Below are positions 26,265 through 34,013 of a stretch of DNA of 64,000 nucleotides, piece by piece. The stretch's first letter is position 1. Each line of letters starts with the position of its first letter. The stretch comes from CmP2 sp052084925 (GTDB lineage: Bacteria > Actinomycetota > Actinomycetes > Actinomycetales > Micrococcaceae): assembly GCA_052084925.1 (NCBI GenBank), contig JBQDEV010000005.1:1-64000 (forward strand). Direction: 5' to 3'. The notes below the pieces were generated by a model. It searched no databases. It was not told the origin of the DNA and was given only the letters and a program-made list of their open reading frames with translations. The position numbers and the translations under genes are program-made.

Positions 26265-26734
26265 AGCCGCACCAGCACCTGAGCCTTGGTCAGGACCCGG
26301 GCGCTCTCGGCGTCGGGGTTGGTGACCGCCAGGTCGATGCGAGCGGTGCTGGCCTCCTCATTGAGCGCGCCCACGGTCGCCTTCACCTCGAGGCGGGCAC
26401 CGGGCACGGCGTCGTCGCCGAAGGGCTCGGCCGGGTTCGACTCCGCCGTGGTGTCGGCCACCGGAACCATGGCCGTGAAGCGGGTCTGGTAGTCCACAAT
26501 CCGGCTCGGATCGCCGCACCACTGGGAAACGATGTCCACGGCCAGACCCATGGTGAGCATCCCGTGGGCGATCACCCCGGGAAGATCAACACCGCGGGCG
26601 GTGGACTCGGACCAGTGGATCGGATTGAAGTCACCGGAGGCCCCGGCGTAGCGCACCAGATCGGCGCGGTTCAGCTCCACGGTGCAGGTGGCGACGACGT
26701 CGCCCTTGGTCAGTTCAGACAGGGACACACTCAT
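26261..26734 (-). CDS. MaoC-like (R)-hydroxyacyl dehydratase subunit, HadB-like
   Basis: A 157-residue hotdog-fold hydratase with the catalytic Asp/His motif YAGASGDFNPIHWSE. The position next to a HadA-like partner and murB is typical of actinobacteria. In mycobacteria HadAB dehydrates fatty-acyl intermediates in FAS-II; in a genus lacking mycolic acids the substrate is uncertain. A GAGGAGGAG ribosome site lies in the end of the preceding gene, with which it overlaps by four bases. Confidence 0.87.
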   Translation of the reverse strand: MSVSLSELTKGDVVATCTVELNRADLVRYAGASGDFNPIHWSESTARGVDLPGVIAHGMLTMGLAVDIVSQWCGDPSRIVDYQTRFTAMVPVADTTAESNPAEPFGDDAVPGARLEVKATVGALNEEASTARIDLAVTNPDAESARVLTKAQVLVRL

Positions 26735-27198
26735 CGGTTCTCCTCCTCGGCAGTCTCTTCGGCGCGGACTAGTAGCGTGGAGGCCACCGTGGCCACGTCC
26801 TCGCCGGACACCGTCGTCACCTCCACGCGGGTGGTGATCATGGAGTTGCCGCCCAGGGCCTTCACCGAGGCGATGGTGGCGGCCGCCACGAGTTCGTCCC
26901 CGGCCACCACGGGGCGGTGGTGGGTGAATCGTTCATCGGCGTGCAGGACCCGGGAGAAGTCGATGCCCACTTCGGGGTCGGCGATCACCGCAGCTTCGGC
27001 GCGCTGGGCCAGGCTCACCAGGAAGGTCGGCGGGGCGACCAGGTCGGCATGGCCCGCAGCGCGAGCGGCGTCGACGTCGTGGTGGTGCGGGTGGGTGTTC
27101 TTCACGGCAACCGCGAACTGGCGGATCGCTTCGCGTCCCACCTGGTAGGGCTCGGTGGCCGGATAACTGCGCGACTGCACAGCGGGATCGATGCTCAT
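26731..27198 (-). CDS. MaoC N-terminal-domain protein, HadA-like
   Basis: A 155-residue hotdog protein resembling the non-catalytic stabilising subunit HadA. Marks: AIRQFAVAVKNTHPHHHDVDAA, LVAPPTFLVSL and LHADERFTHHRPVVAGDEL. I start at ATG 27196-27198 with GGAAGGA nine bases upstream; an in-frame ATG at 27216 is less well placed. It is the first gene of a three-gene operon with HadB-like and murB. Confidence 0.87.
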   Translation of the reverse strand: MSIDPAVQSRSYPATEPYQVGREAIRQFAVAVKNTHPHHHDVDAARAAGHADLVAPPTFLVSLAQRAEAAVIADPEVGIDFSRVLHADERFTHHRPVVAGDELVAAATIASVKALGGNSMITTRVEVTTVSGEDVATVASTLLVRAEETAEEENR

Positions 27199-27266
27199 CG
27201 CAGAGCGTCCTTCCATTGGAGAATCATCACGAGAGGTGTCGTCCCCACCAGCTTAGTGCGCGGGGG

Positions 27267-27515
27267 TCAGCGTTGCGTGCGGGCTCGCTCACGACGGCGT
27301 GCGTCGCGGAAGCGGATCACCTGGGCGCAGATGTGCACCACCAGCCCGGCGCCAATCAGGCTCAACGCCAGCCAGGACACCGGCAACATCTGGGCGAGTG
27401 CGCCGATGATGGCCAGCACAATGCCCACGCCGATCAGCGACATCCCGGTCAGCAGCAGCCGACGGTAGAGGTGCGACCCGGTGTCCCAGGGGGTGGTGAA
27501 CGACGCGTTGCTCAT
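27267..27515 (-). CDS. Small two-helix membrane protein
   Basis: An 82-residue protein with two membrane helices (LTGMSLIGVGIVLAIIGALA and WLALSLIGAGLVVHICAQVI) and a strongly basic C-terminus. No family recognised. It is divergent from the NhaC-like transporter, with 64 bases between the two start codons. Confidence 0.75.
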   Translation of the reverse strand: MSNASFTTPWDTGSHLYRRLLLTGMSLIGVGIVLAIIGALAQMLPVSWLALSLIGAGLVVHICAQVIRFRDARRRERARTQR

Positions 27516-27579
27516 GTCTTCATTGTCTCATCTGTTCGCTTGGAATAGTCCCGGCGTCGATCTCGCCTATGCTGTATCG

Positions 27580-28935
27580 GTGAATTCCGTCGTTATCGCT
27601 GTTCTTGTCATGCTCGGTCTCGCCCTGAGCCGCGTCCATGTGGTCATCGCCCTGTTCATCGGAGCGGTGACCGGAGGCCTCGTCGCGGGCCTCGGACTCG
27701 ATGCCACCATGCTGGCCTTCCAGGGCGGGCTCGGTGACGGCGCCAAGATCGCCCTGAGCTACGGACTGCTCGGCGCCTTCGCCATGGCAGTGGCCTCCTC
27801 GGGCCTGCCGCAGGCACTGGCCGACTCGCTGATCCGCCGGCTGGATCCCAGCTCGGAGCGGGCTTCCGAGCGGATGGTGACGATCACCAAGTACGGCCTG
27901 GCCGGCGGGGTGCTGGCGATGTCGGTGGCCAGCCAGAACCTGATCCCGGTGCACATTGCGTTCATCCCGCTACTGATTCCACCGTTGCTGAGCGTGATGA
28001 ATCAGCTACGCATCGACCGACGGCTGATCGCCTGTGTCCTCACCTTCGGCCTGGTCACCACCTACATGTACATTCCGCTGGGGTTCGGCAAGATCTTCCT
28101 GGAAGACATCCTGATGGGCAATATCGCCGAGGCCGGGATGAACACCGACGGGATCAACGTGATGGACGCGATGGGCATCCCCGCCCTCGGCATGATCGCC
28201 GGGCTGATGATCGCCGTGCTGTTCAGCTATCGCCGCCCGCGCGACTACGCGGATCTGCCACTGGTGTCCGGCAGTCTGGGCCAGGCCGAAGAGCCCTCCC
28301 GCTATCGGATGATCGTCTCCGTGGTGGCGATCCTGTGCTGCTTCGGGATTCAGTTAGCGCTGACGGTCTCCGGATCCGAAGCTGATGGGTTGCTGCTGGG
28401 CTCCCTCGTCGGACTCGCCATTTTCCTGGTAACCGGCGCGGTGCGCTGGCGTGCCGCCGATGATGTCTTCACCCAGGGCATGCGCATGATGGCGATGATC
28501 GGCTTCATCATGATCACCGCTCAGGGTTTCGCCGCCGTGATGGCCGAAACCGGCGACGTGGCGAATCTGGTCACCGCCACCGAATCGATCTTCGGCGACA
28601 ACAAGCCGATGGCGGCCTTCGCGATGCTGGCGGTTGGGCTGTTGGTGACTATGGGTATCGGGTCCTCGTTCTCCACGTTGCCCATCATCACCACGATCTA
28701 TGTGCCGCTGTGCCTGGCCCTGGGATTCTCGCCGCTGGCCACGGTCTCGATCATCGGCACCGCAGGCGCCCTGGGTGACGCCGGTTCCCCCGCCTCGGAT
28801 TCCACGCTGGGACCCACGGCCGGCCTGAACGCGGACGGCCAGCACGATCACATCCGTGATTCGGTGATTCCGACCTTCCTGCATTTCAATCTGCCCCTGC
28901 TGGGTGCCGGCTGGGTCGCAGCCCTGGTGCTCTAG
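27580..28935 (+). CDS. Na+/H+ antiporter NhaC-like transporter
   Basis: A 451-residue polytopic membrane protein with about eleven helices, of the Na+/H+ antiporter (NhaC/ion-transporter) superfamily. Features include GAFAMAVASSGLPQALADSLIRRLDP, an MSVASQNLIPVHIAFIPLLIPP segment and a repeat-related GIGSSFSTLPIITTIYVPL near the end, followed by GTAGALGDAGSPASDSTLGPTAGL. I use GTG 27580, preceded six bases earlier by TATGCT (27568-27573). A reading from 27481 would begin within the divergent gene. The ion specificity is inferred from family only. The stop overlaps the convergent neighbour by four bases. Confidence 0.82.
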   Translation: MNSVVIAVLVMLGLALSRVHVVIALFIGAVTGGLVAGLGLDATMLAFQGGLGDGAKIALSYGLLGAFAMAVASSGLPQALADSLIRRLDPSSERASERMVTITKYGLAGGVLAMSVASQNLIPVHIAFIPLLIPPLLSVMNQLRIDRRLIACVLTFGLVTTYMYIPLGFGKIFLEDILMGNIAEAGMNTDGINVMDAMGIPALGMIAGLMIAVLFSYRRPRDYADLPLVSGSLGQAEEPSRYRMIVSVVAILCCFGIQLALTVSGSEADGLLLGSLVGLAIFLVTGAVRWRAADDVFTQGMRMMAMIGFIMITAQGFAAVMAETGDVANLVTATESIFGDNKPMAAFAMLAVGLLVTMGIGSSFSTLPIITTIYVPLCLALGFSPLATVSIIGTAGALGDAGSPASDSTLGPTAGLNADGQHDHIRDSVIPTFLHFNLPLLGAGWVAALVL

Positions 28936-30551
28936 AACCGGGACGACGACCCGGCACCGGAGAAGCTGCCTCCGCCCGCGCCATAGCCGGTGGAGGACCC
29001 ACCGGAGGACGACGAGGACCGCGACGACTCCACCGAGCTCGTACCGGAGCTGTAGCCGTGGCTGAACGCGATCGCCGTCCAGTACGGGTTCACCCCGCCC
29101 GAGTAAGACGAGTCCAGGATGGTGCTGCGACGGCGCCGCTCCGTCTGTGCCTTCTCCATCTCTTCGTCCATGTCCTGACGTTCGGACGTCGATTCGGTGA
29201 AGTCCTCAGCCGCGACCTCGTAGTAGGTCTTGAGTTGCTCCGAGAGCCGCGCCTGCATGTCGCTGAGCCGGTCCAGGGCCTCGGTGGCCGTGATCCGCTG
29301 TTCGCTCAGGCCGCCGCCGATCTCTTCTAGCTCCGCGGTGGCCGTGCGCTGGAACTCGCCCAGTTCCACGGCCTGGCTCTTCAGGTCCTTGGAGTCGAAG
29401 AGCCCTGCATCGGCGTACTCGGTCAGTGAATTCAGGTCCTCGCGCACCGGCTCGATCTGCCGGGACCAGGCTCGTTCCCACCCTGACTGCATGTTGAGCA
29501 GGGTGTTCGTGTCGACGATGACGTCGTCCATCATGTTCAGGTGCGACGCCGTCTCGTCGGCGTCCACGGCCCGCTGACGGAGCCCGGAATCCCCCAGCTG
29601 CTCGGGCGTCAGCTCCGAGAGCGCATCGATCTCATCGTGTAGCTTCAGGTAGTCCTCGTGGAACAGGCGGTACCGTTCCAGGATGCGGGCGCCGTAGGGC
29701 GAGTCCTCGGGAATGGTCGAGGCGGAGAGTTCGGTGGCGTCCATGTCCATGGTCACCTGTGCATAGTGTTCCTGGGCGGAGACGATCAAGTCACGCGTCT
29801 TGCGACGACCGTGGGTGCGGGCGCCGAAGACCCCTGCAGCGCCGCCGAGTACCAGGGTGCCCGCACCGCCGGCGGCGATCCACATACCGGGTGATGCCAC
29901 CGTCGGACGATTAACCAGTTCTGACGCTCGTTCCGAGGCATCCACCATGGCATCGGACCAGCGAGCTTCGTTCGCCGCCGGCTTCGCAGCCTCCTGGATG
30001 TCATTCTGCTGATCCAGGGAGACCTTCCGGTCCTCGCCGAAATAGGAGCCGATGTGTCGACCTTCAGGATCAATGCCGATGATGACCACCCCATCGGCCC
30101 ATTTCTGACCGTCGGCGGAAATCAGTTCGGGGTGATTGTCGCGCATGTAGGCCAGCACGCGGCCGTTGAAGTTATCGGATGCAGTACCGCGTTCGGTGAA
30201 CAGGACGAGGCGGGTTGGCTCATAGAAGTTCACCTCGGACAGGCCCTGTGCGACCGTCGGTTCGTGCAGGATGCCGGCCGTGTCGACATAGCTCACCCCC
30301 GCTGACTGCGTATCGATGCTCCCCTCGTCGCTGGCATCCTGAATGCTCTCGACCTGGAGCCCGCCACCGCCGGAACCGCCGAAGAGGTCCGGTGCCGCCA
30401 CCGCCATCCAGAGTCCGCCGATGCCGACCCCGGCAGCCAGTACGCCGGCGAGCATCGCCTTGCGGTAGGACAAGGGTGCGGCGTTGTTCGAGCGAATCGA
30501 CGTCGTCGACTCAGTTTTCTCGGCCTGGTCCTGGGGCTGTGCGGATGCCAT
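28932..30551 (-). CDS. TPM-like membrane protein with coiled-coil region and Ser/Gly-rich tail
   Basis: A 539-residue protein. Helix 30-52 anchors the N-terminus. The extracytoplasmic part (about 75-215) resembles a TPM domain (VNFYEPTRLVLFTERG, WADGVVIIGIDPEGRHIGSYFGED). A second helix (about 222-244) is followed by a long alpha-helical, probably coiled-coil cytoplasmic region (250-465). The C-terminal tail is GGSSTGYGAGGGSFSGAGSS and then SRF, a type of tail often found on TPM/DUF5129-like actinobacterial proteins. A role in membrane-protein quality control is possible but unproven. A GGAGGAG site precedes the ATG. Confidence 0.78.
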   Translation of the reverse strand: MASAQPQDQAEKTESTTSIRSNNAAPLSYRKAMLAGVLAAGVGIGGLWMAVAAPDLFGGSGGGGLQVESIQDASDEGSIDTQSAGVSYVDTAGILHEPTVAQGLSEVNFYEPTRLVLFTERGTASDNFNGRVLAYMRDNHPELISADGQKWADGVVIIGIDPEGRHIGSYFGEDRKVSLDQQNDIQEAAKPAANEARWSDAMVDASERASELVNRPTVASPGMWIAAGGAGTLVLGGAAGVFGARTHGRRKTRDLIVSAQEHYAQVTMDMDATELSASTIPEDSPYGARILERYRLFHEDYLKLHDEIDALSELTPEQLGDSGLRQRAVDADETASHLNMMDDVIVDTNTLLNMQSGWERAWSRQIEPVREDLNSLTEYADAGLFDSKDLKSQAVELGEFQRTATAELEEIGGGLSEQRITATEALDRLSDMQARLSEQLKTYYEVAAEDFTESTSERQDMDEEMEKAQTERRRRSTILDSSYSGGVNPYWTAIAFSHGYSSGTSSVESSRSSSSSGGSSTGYGAGGGSFSGAGSSSRF

Positions 30552-30825
30552 GGGGTCTCCTCCAGATCGTCGCGCAGTGAAGGCGCTGTCATAGTCTCGA
30601 AGTCGAGCCTAGAAGATGTTTCCCTTTGGCGCTTCCCCCGCGAGTAGGATCATCTCACCTAAGATTTCACCCGCAGAGCCTACATTTATGGGATGAAACC
30701 CGAGAATGATCCCTGTAGTGTGGGCGGCGTGGGAATCCCCCTTCCCACAGGTGGGCTACAGGTCGCAGAGCGAAACTCTGGGGCCCACCACTGGCGGGGG
30801 TCCGATCAACTATCAAGGAACGTGG

Positions 30826-31092
30826 ATGAGCTACTCCCCGCACCCCTACCAGAATCAGGCAAGGACGCCAGGCATGCAGTACAGCACCCCACCCAAGAGT
30901 TTCCTCGCGACCATCCTGCTCTCGTTCTTCTTGGGCAACCTGGGCATCGACCGCATGTACCTGGGCCACGTCGGCCTGGGCATCGCCAAGCTGCTGCTGA
31001 ATTGGGCCACTTTCGGCATCTGGTGGTTGATCGACCTCATCATTATCGCGTGCAAGGGCACCGAGGCCCTGCGGCGCATCAACTGGGTGTAG
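30826..31092 (+). CDS. TM2-domain membrane protein
   Basis: An 88-residue protein with the TM2 signature: KSFLATILLSFFLGNLGIDRMYLGHVGLGIAKLLLNWATFGIWWLIDLIIIA. It has two helices joined by a short turn with the conserved D-R-(M)YLG. The start ATG 30826 has AAGGAA at 30815-30820. An in-frame start at 30706 would add 40 residues of non-family sequence. The function of TM2 proteins is not settled. A strong terminator follows. Confidence 0.9.
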   Translation: MSYSPHPYQNQARTPGMQYSTPPKSFLATILLSFFLGNLGIDRMYLGHVGLGIAKLLLNWATFGIWWLIDLIIIACKGTEALRRINWV

Positions 31093-31109
31093 CAACCGTC
31101 AATTATTCC

Positions 31110-31150
31110 GAGGAAGGGGACTCACACGTAACGTGTGGGTCCCCTTCCTC
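31110..31150 (+). terminator. Strong long hairpin after the TM2 gene
   Basis: A nearly perfect 20-bp stem (31110-31129 with 31131-31150) with one wobble and a tiny loop. The TM2 transcript ends here. Confidence 0.85.
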
Positions 31151-31377
31151 GTGAGCGGCAATCAAACGCCAGCCTTCGTCAGTCTCGCGGCCACCTTCAC
31201 TAGCCGATATCTGTGCCAACGAGGTGGAACGGGCCTAACACAGGAGGCGTGAACGCTACCTTTTGAACAGCTTCTACGCTCCCTCTGGAACAGTAAATCG
31301 TGCCGCCCCGGGCCGCGATCGGGTTCCAACCTCGACTTGGCTCGCGCCCAGAGACGGGACAAATTTTTGGGCAAAGA
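31151..31377. other. Non-coding spacer, no feature recognised
   Basis: About 230 bases between the TM2 terminator and the tRNA terminator. Short frames exist on both strands but none has a start signal, codon bias or recognisable product. Confidence 0.6.
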
Positions 31378-31380
31378 AGA

Positions 31381-31409
31381 ACCCCCGAGTCCGTCAGGAT
31401 CTCGGGGGT
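31381..31409 (-). terminator. Terminator after tRNA-Met
   Basis: ACCCCCGAG (31381-31389) pairs with CTCGGGGGT (31401-31409). Read on the minus strand the hairpin is followed by TTCTTCTTT, making a good intrinsic terminator. Confidence 0.85.
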
Positions 31410-31416
31410 TTTCCGT

Positions 31417-31493
31417 TGGTAGCGGTGGCGGGACTCGATCCCGCGACCTCACGATTATGAGTCGTGCGCTCTAACCAGCTGAGCTACACCGCC
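31417..31493 (-). tRNA. tRNA-Met (CAT), probably elongator
   Basis: A full 77-nt cloverleaf with encoded 3' CCA. Acceptor GGCGGTG/CACCGCT, D-arm GCTC...GAGC, anticodon stem ACGAC/ATCGT-type with loop CTCATAA, T-arm GCGGG/CCCGC. The anticodon stem lacks the three G:C pairs of initiator tRNA, so this is elongator Met; tRNA-Ile2, which also reads CAT before lysidine modification, cannot be excluded. The 1:72 pair is G:U rather than Watson-Crick. Confidence 0.88.
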
Positions 31494-31495
31494 AC

Positions 31496-31538
31496 GAAAT
31501 GAAATGCCCGCGCGGAATGCGCGCGGGCTTTTCATTTC
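31496..31538. terminator. Bidirectional hairpin between the two tRNAs
   Basis: Core GCCCGCGC (31506-31513) with GCGCGGGC (31521-31528), extended by GAAATGAAA/TTTCATTTC pairs to a 17-bp arm. T-rich flanks occur on both strands; it would end the tRNA-Thr transcript, or act as a processing site between the tRNAs. Confidence 0.7.
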
Positions 31539-31540
31539 AG

Positions 31541-31612
31541 AGCCCCGACCGGGAATCGATCCCGGGACCTCAGTCTTACCAAGACTGCGCTCTACCACTG
31601 AGCTATCGGGGC
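31541..31612 (-). tRNA. tRNA-Thr (GGT)
   Basis: A 72-nt cloverleaf: acceptor GCCCCGA/TCGGGGC, D-arm GCTC/GAGC, anticodon stem CAGTC/GACTG with loop TTGGTAA (anticodon GGT), T-arm CCGGG/CCCGG. No CCA is encoded; the discriminator base is U. Confidence 0.92.
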
Positions 31613-31751
31613 AACGAAGAAAGACTTTACCAGCGATTCACACGGATGTGAAATTGAGAACGGGCCCTCCAGGGTGACCTCTCTCACGCCAGGATGAAGC
31701 GGTGCTCATCCAGGTCAATCTTCAGTTTTTTCGCGCCCTCAGACGCGTTGC

Positions 31752-33731
31752 TCAGTACCGCGAATCGCGGCCCTTGCGGTCGGAAGCGGACCAGCGATCC
31801 TTCTTCTTCCGGCCCTCACCGTATCCCCCGCGATCGTCGTCGCGACGGTCATTGCTGTAACCACCCTGGGAGCCGCCACGGCCGCCCTTATAGCCGCCGC
31901 GGGAGTCATCCCGGCGGTCGTTGCTGTAGCCGCCCTTGTTGTAGCCTCCGCGGCCTCCACGATCGCCGCGGTCGTCGCCACGCTCGGCGCGGGTGGAGCG
32001 GCCGGAATCCAGGCGCAGCTGCAGCGGACGGCCGTTGATGGTCGTGTGCTTCAGGGTTTCGCGCTGCTGGGGGCTGAGGTCGGCGGGCAGTTCCACCAGG
32101 GAGTGGGTCGGGCGGATGTCGATGCCGCCGATCTGGCGGGCGCTGATGCCAGCCTCGTTGGCAATGGCGCCGACGATGTTGCCCGGCTGAACGCGGTCCT
32201 TGCGGCCCACGGCGATCCAGTAGGTGGCGTTGCCTTCCGAGGGACCGCGGTTGGGGCCGCGGGAGCCGCGGCCATCGCGCTCATTGCGATCGTTACGGCC
32301 GGTGCCACCGCGCATCGGAGGAAGATCCGGCTCCTGGGCCAGCAGGGACTTGCCACCCTGGGCGATCTTGGCCAGCGCTGCGGCGACGTCAGCAGCGGGC
32401 ACGTCGTGCTCATCCACGTAGCGGTCCACCAGGTCGCGGAACACGGACAGCGAGTCCGCGTCGCTCTGCGCCAGGGTGCTGGTGATCTCCTCAGCGAACC
32501 GGGACAGGCGCGAGGTGTTCACATCGTCCACGCTGGGCAGCTGAATCTGCTCGACGGTCTGCTTGGTGGTCTTCTCGATGGCGCGCAGCAGGTACTTCTC
32601 GCGCGGAGTCATCAGCAGCACGGCGTCGCCCTTGCGGCCGGCGCGGCCGGTGCGGCCGATGCGGTGCACGTAGGAGGCAACGTCGTGAGGGATGTCGTAG
32701 TTGACGACGTGGCTGATGCGCTCGACGTCGAGGCCGCGGGCGGCCACATCGGTGGCGACCAGGATATCGACGGCACCGGAGCGCAGGTTCTCCACGGTTT
32801 TCTCGCGCAGGTTCTGCGGGATGTCGCCGGAGATCGCCGCCGCGCGGAATCCGCGGGCGTTGAGCTTGGCGGTGAGCTCCTCGGTGGAGTTACGGGTACG
32901 CACGAACGCGATCACGCCGTCGTGGTCCTCGGTCTCCAGGATGCGGGTCATCGCCTCGAGCTTCCACGGGCCGGTGACCTGCAGGTAGCGCTGGCGGATG
33001 TTGGTGGCCGGGGTGGACTGCGCGGAGACGCGCACCTCGGCGGCATCGTTGAGGTAGTTGCCGGTGATGCGACGGATGGCGGAGGGCATGGTCGCGGAGA
33101 ACAGGGCGGTCTGCTTGCCCTCCGGGGTGGCGGCGAGGATCTTGTCAACTTCCTCGGCGAAGCCCATGCGCAGCATCTCGTCGGCCTCATCGAGCACGAG
33201 GTAGTCGAGCTCGGAGAGGTCCAGGGAGCCCTTCTCAATGTGGTCGATGACGCGGCCGGGGGTACCGACGACGACCGGGGCGCCGCGGCGGAGTCCGGCC
33301 AGCTGCGGGCCGTAAGGGGCGCCGCCGTAGACGGGCACCACCGAGATGTTGCTGAGGTGCTTGGCGTAGGAGGTGAATGCCTCGGCAACCTGCAGCGCGA
33401 GCTCACGGGTGGGAGCCAGCACCAGGATGCGCGGGGAGTTACCCGGGCCGTTGACGTCGATGGTTTCGGCCAGGCGAGACAGGGCCGGCAGCGCGAAGGC
33501 GGCGGTCTTGCCGGTACCAGTCTGGGCCAGCCCCACGACGTCGCGGCCGGCGAGCAGCAACGGGATCGTCTGTTCCTGGATCGGCGAGGGGGTCTCGTAG
33601 CCGAGATCCTCGAGGGCCGACAGGACGCGGCCGTCGAGACCGAGTTCGGTGAAGGGTGTGGTGGGGTTCTCTGCCGTCTCGGCGGCAGCGGTTTCGGGGG
33701 CGTCAGTGGTGACAGGGGTGTTTTCGGACAC
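31752..33731 (-). CDS. deaD: DEAD-box RNA helicase with DbpA-type RNA-binding domain and RGG tail
   Basis: A 659-residue ATP-dependent RNA helicase. The Q-motif (YETPSPIQEQTIP), AQTGTGKT, PTRELALQ, DEAD box (VLDEADEML), SAT, ARGLD and HRIGRTGRAGR are all present. After the two RecA domains comes a dimerisation-like region and a DbpA-type RNA-binding domain (YWIAVGRKDRVQPGNIVGAIANEAGISARQIGGIDI). The last 80 residues are RGG/RGGY repeats rich in Arg, Gly, Asp and Tyr, which bind RNA and may promote condensate formation. The family acts in cold-shock RNA unwinding and ribosome assembly. Start: GTG 33731 with GAGGAAAA upstream. Confidence 0.95.
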   Translation of the reverse strand: MSENTPVTTDAPETAAAETAENPTTPFTELGLDGRVLSALEDLGYETPSPIQEQTIPLLLAGRDVVGLAQTGTGKTAAFALPALSRLAETIDVNGPGNSPRILVLAPTRELALQVAEAFTSYAKHLSNISVVPVYGGAPYGPQLAGLRRGAPVVVGTPGRVIDHIEKGSLDLSELDYLVLDEADEMLRMGFAEEVDKILAATPEGKQTALFSATMPSAIRRITGNYLNDAAEVRVSAQSTPATNIRQRYLQVTGPWKLEAMTRILETEDHDGVIAFVRTRNSTEELTAKLNARGFRAAAISGDIPQNLREKTVENLRSGAVDILVATDVAARGLDVERISHVVNYDIPHDVASYVHRIGRTGRAGRKGDAVLLMTPREKYLLRAIEKTTKQTVEQIQLPSVDDVNTSRLSRFAEEITSTLAQSDADSLSVFRDLVDRYVDEHDVPAADVAAALAKIAQGGKSLLAQEPDLPPMRGGTGRNDRNERDGRGSRGPNRGPSEGNATYWIAVGRKDRVQPGNIVGAIANEAGISARQIGGIDIRPTHSLVELPADLSPQQRETLKHTTINGRPLQLRLDSGRSTRAERGDDRGDRGGRGGYNKGGYSNDRRDDSRGGYKGGRGGSQGGYSNDRRDDDRGGYGEGRKKKDRWSASDRKGRDSRY

Positions 33732-33975
33732 GAGTTTTCCTCATCAGGGGTCGCGGCGCACAGCATGTTGGGAGCGTGCTCGGATGGTCATCTACCTGAG
33801 GTGATTTTCCGGCGACATCCCTGCATGCACGGTCCAACATCGTGCTTCTACACTTCCCTGACGCTGACGCTCAGCGCTTCACAGGCACACCCACGGGACG
33901 CAGTTTATCTGCGGCAAACGGTGTGGGGGATAGACCGGATCTGGTCTCAGTACCTCTCCAGTGTACGACAGATCG

Positions 33976-34003
33976 GCGCGGGCCCCGTACCCGGGGCCCG
34001 CGC
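33976..34003 (-). terminator. Terminator after the cystathionine lyase gene
   Basis: A 12-bp stem, GCGCGGGCCCCG (33976-33987) with 33992-34003 and loop TACC, ten bases beyond the stop of the PLP enzyme. The 33732-33975 spacer otherwise holds only the helicase 5' leader; no known leader motif was seen. Confidence 0.78.
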
Positions 34004-34013
34004 ACGTGAGCAA

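Noticed and set aside
31684..31749. A minus-strand peptide stretch after the helicase ending KKLKIDLDEHRFILA
   Set aside because: It looks protein-like but has no ATG, GTG or TTG start in frame and no matching domain; possible relic of a lost gene or chance.
33732..33975. Cold-shock leader structure for the helicase
   Set aside because: The leader is long enough, but no conserved cold-box or stable alternative fold could be supported by eye.
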